Below are positions 26,574-29,369 of a stretch of 29,369 nt of DNA, piece after piece (the stretch's first letter is position 1; each line of letters begins with the position of its first letter). Source of the stretch: JBEHWX01 sp048498995 (GTDB lineage Bacteria; Bacteroidota; Ignavibacteria; OLB7). The position numbers and the translations under genes were made by a program. The stretch lies in contig JBEHWX010000075.1 in assembly GCA_048498995.1 (NCBI GenBank), positions 1 to 29,369 on the forward strand, read 5' to 3'. Under the pieces are notes generated by a model. It was not told the origin of the DNA, ran no database searches, and saw nothing but the letters and a program-made list of their open reading frames with translations.

Positions 26574-28658
26574 TTACCGCTCGGCGAGCGCCTGCTTGCC
26601 GTTGCCGAGGCCACGCTTCAGGAAGGTGACGAATTCGTCGGCGTTCCGGGTCCAGCCGCGGGCGGAGATCGTCTTCCCCTCCGGCGTGATCAGCGCGTAG
26701 TAGGGAAGCTCGATCGTGTTGTACTGCGAGATCTGGAGCTTCCGGTTCCACCGGTTCACCGAGTCGGGACGATCGGTGTAGAGGCGCAGCAGCACGTAGT
26801 TCCGCATCAGGTCGGAGACCTCGTTCCGGGTGAACATGTTCAGCTCCATCCAGCGGCAGTTGGTGCAGGTGTAGCCGGTGAAGTCGATGAAGATCGGCTT
26901 GCCGCTCTTCTTGGCCTCGGCCACCGCCCGCGCGTAGTTGTCCTGGTTCCAGTCGCCATGGCCGGCGGCCTTGTCGGAGCCGGACGAAGGGGCGGCCGAG
27001 AGGGTGCCGGAAAGGGAGGCCAGGATCGAGGTGTTCCCCTTCCCCGGATACTCCTGCGGAGGAATCAGCGCGTCGACCTCGCCGAGGCGCCCGCCGAACA
27101 GGCCGGTCAGCAGCCAGAAGCCGAGCGCCAGGAAGCTCGTGGCCAGCAGCGCCCTGAGCGGGCCCACCTTCTCCACCGGCGTGTCGTGCGGCAGCTGGAA
27201 GCGGCCGAGCAGGTAGACGGTGATCAGCACCGCGATCGCGATCCAGATGGCGAGGAAGAACTCGCGCGTGAACAGCCCCCAGCCGAGCACCAGATCGGCG
27301 TTCGAGAGGAACTTGATCGCCGCGGCCGTCTCGATGAAGCCCATCACCACCTTCACGGCGTTGAGCCATCCGCCCGACTGCGGCAGCGACTTCATCAGCG
27401 ACGGGAAGAGCGCCAGCACGAAGAAGGGGGCGGCGAAGACCGTCGAGAAGGCGAGCATCGCGAAGAGGGGAACCAGCCAGTCGCCGCCGGAGACCGACAT
27501 CAGGATGCCGGAGACCACCGCCACCGTGCAGGTGAACGAGGTGAGCGTGAAGACCAGCGACATCAGCAGGATGCTCAGGATGCCGTCTCCCTCCATGCTC
27601 TTCTTGTTCAGGCGATTGATCAGCGAGGTCGGCACCTGGATCTCGAACATGCCGAAGAGATTCAGGGCGAGGATCACGAAGATCGCCGCGATGAAGAGGT
27701 TCATCGCCGGGTGCGCCGCGATCTGGTTCAGTCCGGCCGGGCCGAGCAGCAGCGAGGCCACGAAACCGATGGCGGTGAAGGTGAGGATGATGCCGAGCGA
27801 GTAGATGCTGGCGTCGCGCACCGAGCGGGCGCGGGAAATGTGCTTCCGCTTCGTGAAGAAGGAGACGGTGATCGGCACCATCGGGAAGACGCAGGGGGTC
27901 ATCAGCGCCAGCAGACCGCCGGCGGCGGCCCAGAGGATGTAGGCGAGCGAGCCCTCCTTCCGCTTCTGCGACGACTCGTCGGTCGGCCCGTTCTGATCGC
28001 CCGACGTCGGAGGCGCGGCGGTGATGGCCGCGTTGCCGGTCCCGGAATCGTGCTTCGCGGCGAGCGTCGAATCAGCCGCGGCGGCGGTATCGGCCGAGGC
28101 GGTGGCCGCGGTGTCGGCCGCGGCGGTATCGGCCGAAGCCGTGGTGCTGTCGGCCGCCACGGTCACCTTGAAGGCGAGCTTCTTCTCGGTCGGCGGCATG
28201 CAGCTCTGGTCGTTGCAGGTCATGAAGTAGAACTGCACCCACCCTTCCTGCTCTCCCGGCTTCGCCTTGGCCGCGATCTTCACCGGAATGGTGAAGGTGA
28301 CCTCGTTCTCCCAGAACTCCGTCTCGATCTCGAAGTTCTCGTCGTACTTCTTCGTCGGCGCCGGGGTCCTGACCTTGCCGAGCGAGAGGAGATCCTTCTC
28401 GCCGGCGGTGATCACCGTGTTCTGCGGCGCCAGCGCGTCGGCCGGATAGGCCTTGAGGGAGTAGAGGTGGGAGCCCTTGGCGATCTTGGCGCGCACCTTC
28501 ACCTCGGCCGAGGCTCCGGGAGCGGCGCTGACCGCCGGCGTCAGCAGCTTCCACTCGACGTTCGGGTTCTCGTCGGCCTTCTTCTGGGCGAGCGACGGCG
28601 TGCCGGCCGCGACCAGGAGAAGCAGAAGTATGATCAGAGAGTAGCGAGCGTTGTTCAT
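26574..28658 (-). CDS. dsbD: Thiol:disulfide interchange protein DsbD
   Basis: A 693-residue membrane protein that carries electrons from cytoplasmic thioredoxin to periplasmic thiol proteins. It has a signal peptide (1-25, ending SLAQ), an N-terminal alpha domain (about 28-168) with a C148/C153 pair in TCNDQSCMPP, an Ala/Thr/Asp-rich linker (168-205), a membrane domain (about 235-525) with C256 in TPCVFPMVP and C377 in FTCTVAV, and a C-terminal thioredoxin-like gamma domain with C598-T-N-C601. All six redox cysteines are present. The ATG at 28658 starts the signal peptide; an in-frame TTG 27 bases upstream is unlikely. It is alone, without ccm or dsbC genes nearby. Confidence 0.95.
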   Translation of the reverse strand: MNNARYSLIILLLLLVAAGTPSLAQKKADENPNVEWKLLTPAVSAAPGASAEVKVRAKIAKGSHLYSLKAYPADALAPQNTVITAGEKDLLSLGKVRTPAPTKKYDENFEIETEFWENEVTFTIPVKIAAKAKPGEQEGWVQFYFMTCNDQSCMPPTEKKLAFKVTVAADSTTASADTAAADTAATASADTAAAADSTLAAKHDSGTGNAAITAAPPTSGDQNGPTDESSQKRKEGSLAYILWAAAGGLLALMTPCVFPMVPITVSFFTKRKHISRARSVRDASIYSLGIILTFTAIGFVASLLLGPAGLNQIAAHPAMNLFIAAIFVILALNLFGMFEIQVPTSLINRLNKKSMEGDGILSILLMSLVFTLTSFTCTVAVVSGILMSVSGGDWLVPLFAMLAFSTVFAAPFFVLALFPSLMKSLPQSGGWLNAVKVVMGFIETAAAIKFLSNADLVLGWGLFTREFFLAIWIAIAVLITVYLLGRFQLPHDTPVEKVGPLRALLATSFLALGFWLLTGLFGGRLGEVDALIPPQEYPGKGNTSILASLSGTLSAAPSSGSDKAAGHGDWNQDNYARAVAEAKKSGKPIFIDFTGYTCTNCRWMELNMFTRNEVSDLMRNYVLLRLYTDRPDSVNRWNRKLQISQYNTIELPYYALITPEGKTISARGWTRNADEFVTFLKRGLGNGKQALAER

Positions 28659-28879
28659 GGAATCAACCGTTCTGATAACGTTCAACAGGGCCAGGCAAAA
28701 ACCGGAATCGCGAAGAGTTTTTCAACTCCATTCGCGCGACGCGGAGAGGTGACGTGGGGAGATGACGGACATTGCGCGCCGGGCGCCGCTTCGAGGCCGA
28801 TCGGGGGCCGCTTCGGGCCATGTCCCGGCGGGATTGCCGCCGCGTGGCCGGTCTCTCTAGGGTCTCGTGAGCCGGGAGC

Positions 28880-29263
28880 TCAGCCGGCGCCGTTGGCGGC
28901 CAGATAGTGCTCGATCACGAGCCGCGCGTCGCCGACCGGGTCGGACGAATATACGTCCCCGACGAGGATGCTTCGCGCGCCGCCGAGAAGACGCTCGGCC
29001 GCGGCGCGGATGGACGGGGGGAGGGATTGGTCGTTCTGAACGTACCGGAGATTGGCCAGGGCATGCGGGCCGACGTCGGCGCCGATCACCGTGGCCAGGC
29101 CCCGGAGGAACTCTCCGACGGCGCGGCGGGCGCATACCCGGGCGCGACCGTCGTTCCCTTCATGCACGGCGGCCACGGCGCCATCCAGCTCGCGGTTGGC
29201 CAGGGAGACCGCCCCGGCCAGGGGATGTCCGGGGGAGACGAAGATCGGGAGCTCGTGGTGCAT
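28880..29263 (-). CDS. Small helical protein of unknown function
   Basis: A 127-residue protein I do not recognise. It has no signal peptide or membrane helix. The central part (GNDGRARVCARRAVGEFLRG and following) and the end (SDPVGDARLVIEHYLAANG) look fully alpha-helical, loosely recalling HEPN-type helical bundles, but that is not established. The ATG at 29263 is chosen because the frame upstream, up to a TTG at 29353 and past the window edge, runs through a terminator hairpin. It stands 221 bases upstream of dsbD on the same strand. There is some chance it is not a real gene. Confidence 0.6.
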   Translation of the reverse strand: MHHELPIFVSPGHPLAGAVSLANRELDGAVAAVHEGNDGRARVCARRAVGEFLRGLATVIGADVGPHALANLRYVQNDQSLPPSIRAAAERLLGGARSILVGDVYSSDPVGDARLVIEHYLAANGAG

Positions 29264-29293
29264 GCGGGGATCATCGGAAATCGGCTGAGGGGG

Positions 29294-29336
29294 AAAACGA
29301 CGCGGGCCGGGAGAGATGATCCCCCGGCCCACGTCG
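29294..29336 (-). terminator. Intrinsic terminator of a gene beyond the window
   Basis: On the minus strand CGACG and GGGCCGGG pair with CCCGGCCC and CGTCG (one internal mismatch), followed by TTTTCCCCC. It must serve a minus-strand gene to the right of this window. Its tail is again CGTCGTTTT. Confidence 0.85.
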
Positions 29337-29369
29337 CTGCGAATGTCTGTCAAAGGGCGCCGCAGGGGA

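Noticed and set aside
26141..26629. Open frames of about 160-170 codons on both strands between the lipoprotein and dsbD genes
   Set aside because: They overlap each other and two terminators, lack ribosome sites, and encode Arg/Ala/Ser-rich low-complexity sequence.

Overview
The window looks like chromosomal DNA from a GC-rich, Gram-negative member of the Bacteroidota/Chlorobi-Ignavibacteria side of the tree (a Kapabacteria-like lineage is my guess). The support is promoters of the Bacteroidota type (a -33 TTG-like box, about 19-21 bases, then TAnnTTTG) in front of groES, ligA, secG, rplU and lon, and many signal-peptide outer-membrane beta-barrel proteins. The exact lineage is inference. 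I see no tRNA, rRNA, CRISPR array, insertion sequence or phage gene.

Layout. 1-4.8 kb, minus strand: an exported TPR protein, a CPBP intramembrane protease translationally coupled to a Wzx/MurJ-type flippase, a one-domain rhodanese and a Spy/CpxP-like periplasmic protein. 5.0-7.6 kb, minus: Lon protease. Divergent from it, 7.7-12.7 kb, plus: an ECF sigma factor, a protein that joins a FecR-like anti-sigma head, one membrane helix, a disordered linker and a C-terminal outer-membrane-type beta domain, then two further beta-barrel proteins. 12.8-14.9 kb, minus: groES-groEL under a perfect CIRCE operator. 15-19.3 kb, minus: a beta-barrel protein, an orphan sugar-type ABC permease and NAD-dependent DNA ligase. 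19.6-20.1 kb, plus: secG with a long Gln/Ala tail. 20.3-22.2 kb, minus: crtI-type desaturase and a HIT protein. 22.3-26.1 kb, plus: a beta-barrel protein, rplU-rpmA, an LDH-like malate dehydrogenase that lacks the catalytic histidine, and a lipoprotein. 26.6-29.3 kb, minus: DsbD and an unrecognised small protein.

How the genes fit together. Most are housekeeping or envelope-quality genes: protein folding and turnover (GroESL, Lon, Spy-like), secretion (SecG), periplasmic thiol reduction (DsbD), envelope glycan export (flippase) and outer-membrane proteins. The sigma/anti-sigma pair at 7.7-9.9 kb is the most interesting unit: its anti-sigma protein is predicted to cross both membranes, so a state of the outer membrane could be reported directly to a cytoplasmic sigma factor. 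This resembles the dual-membrane-spanning anti-sigma (Dma) proteins described in Bacteroides.

Other points worth attention are a tail motif CGTCGTT shared by five intrinsic terminators with unrelated stems, tandem duplications across the stop codons of two genes, and a 5 x 15-bp repeat array behind the ABC permease gene.
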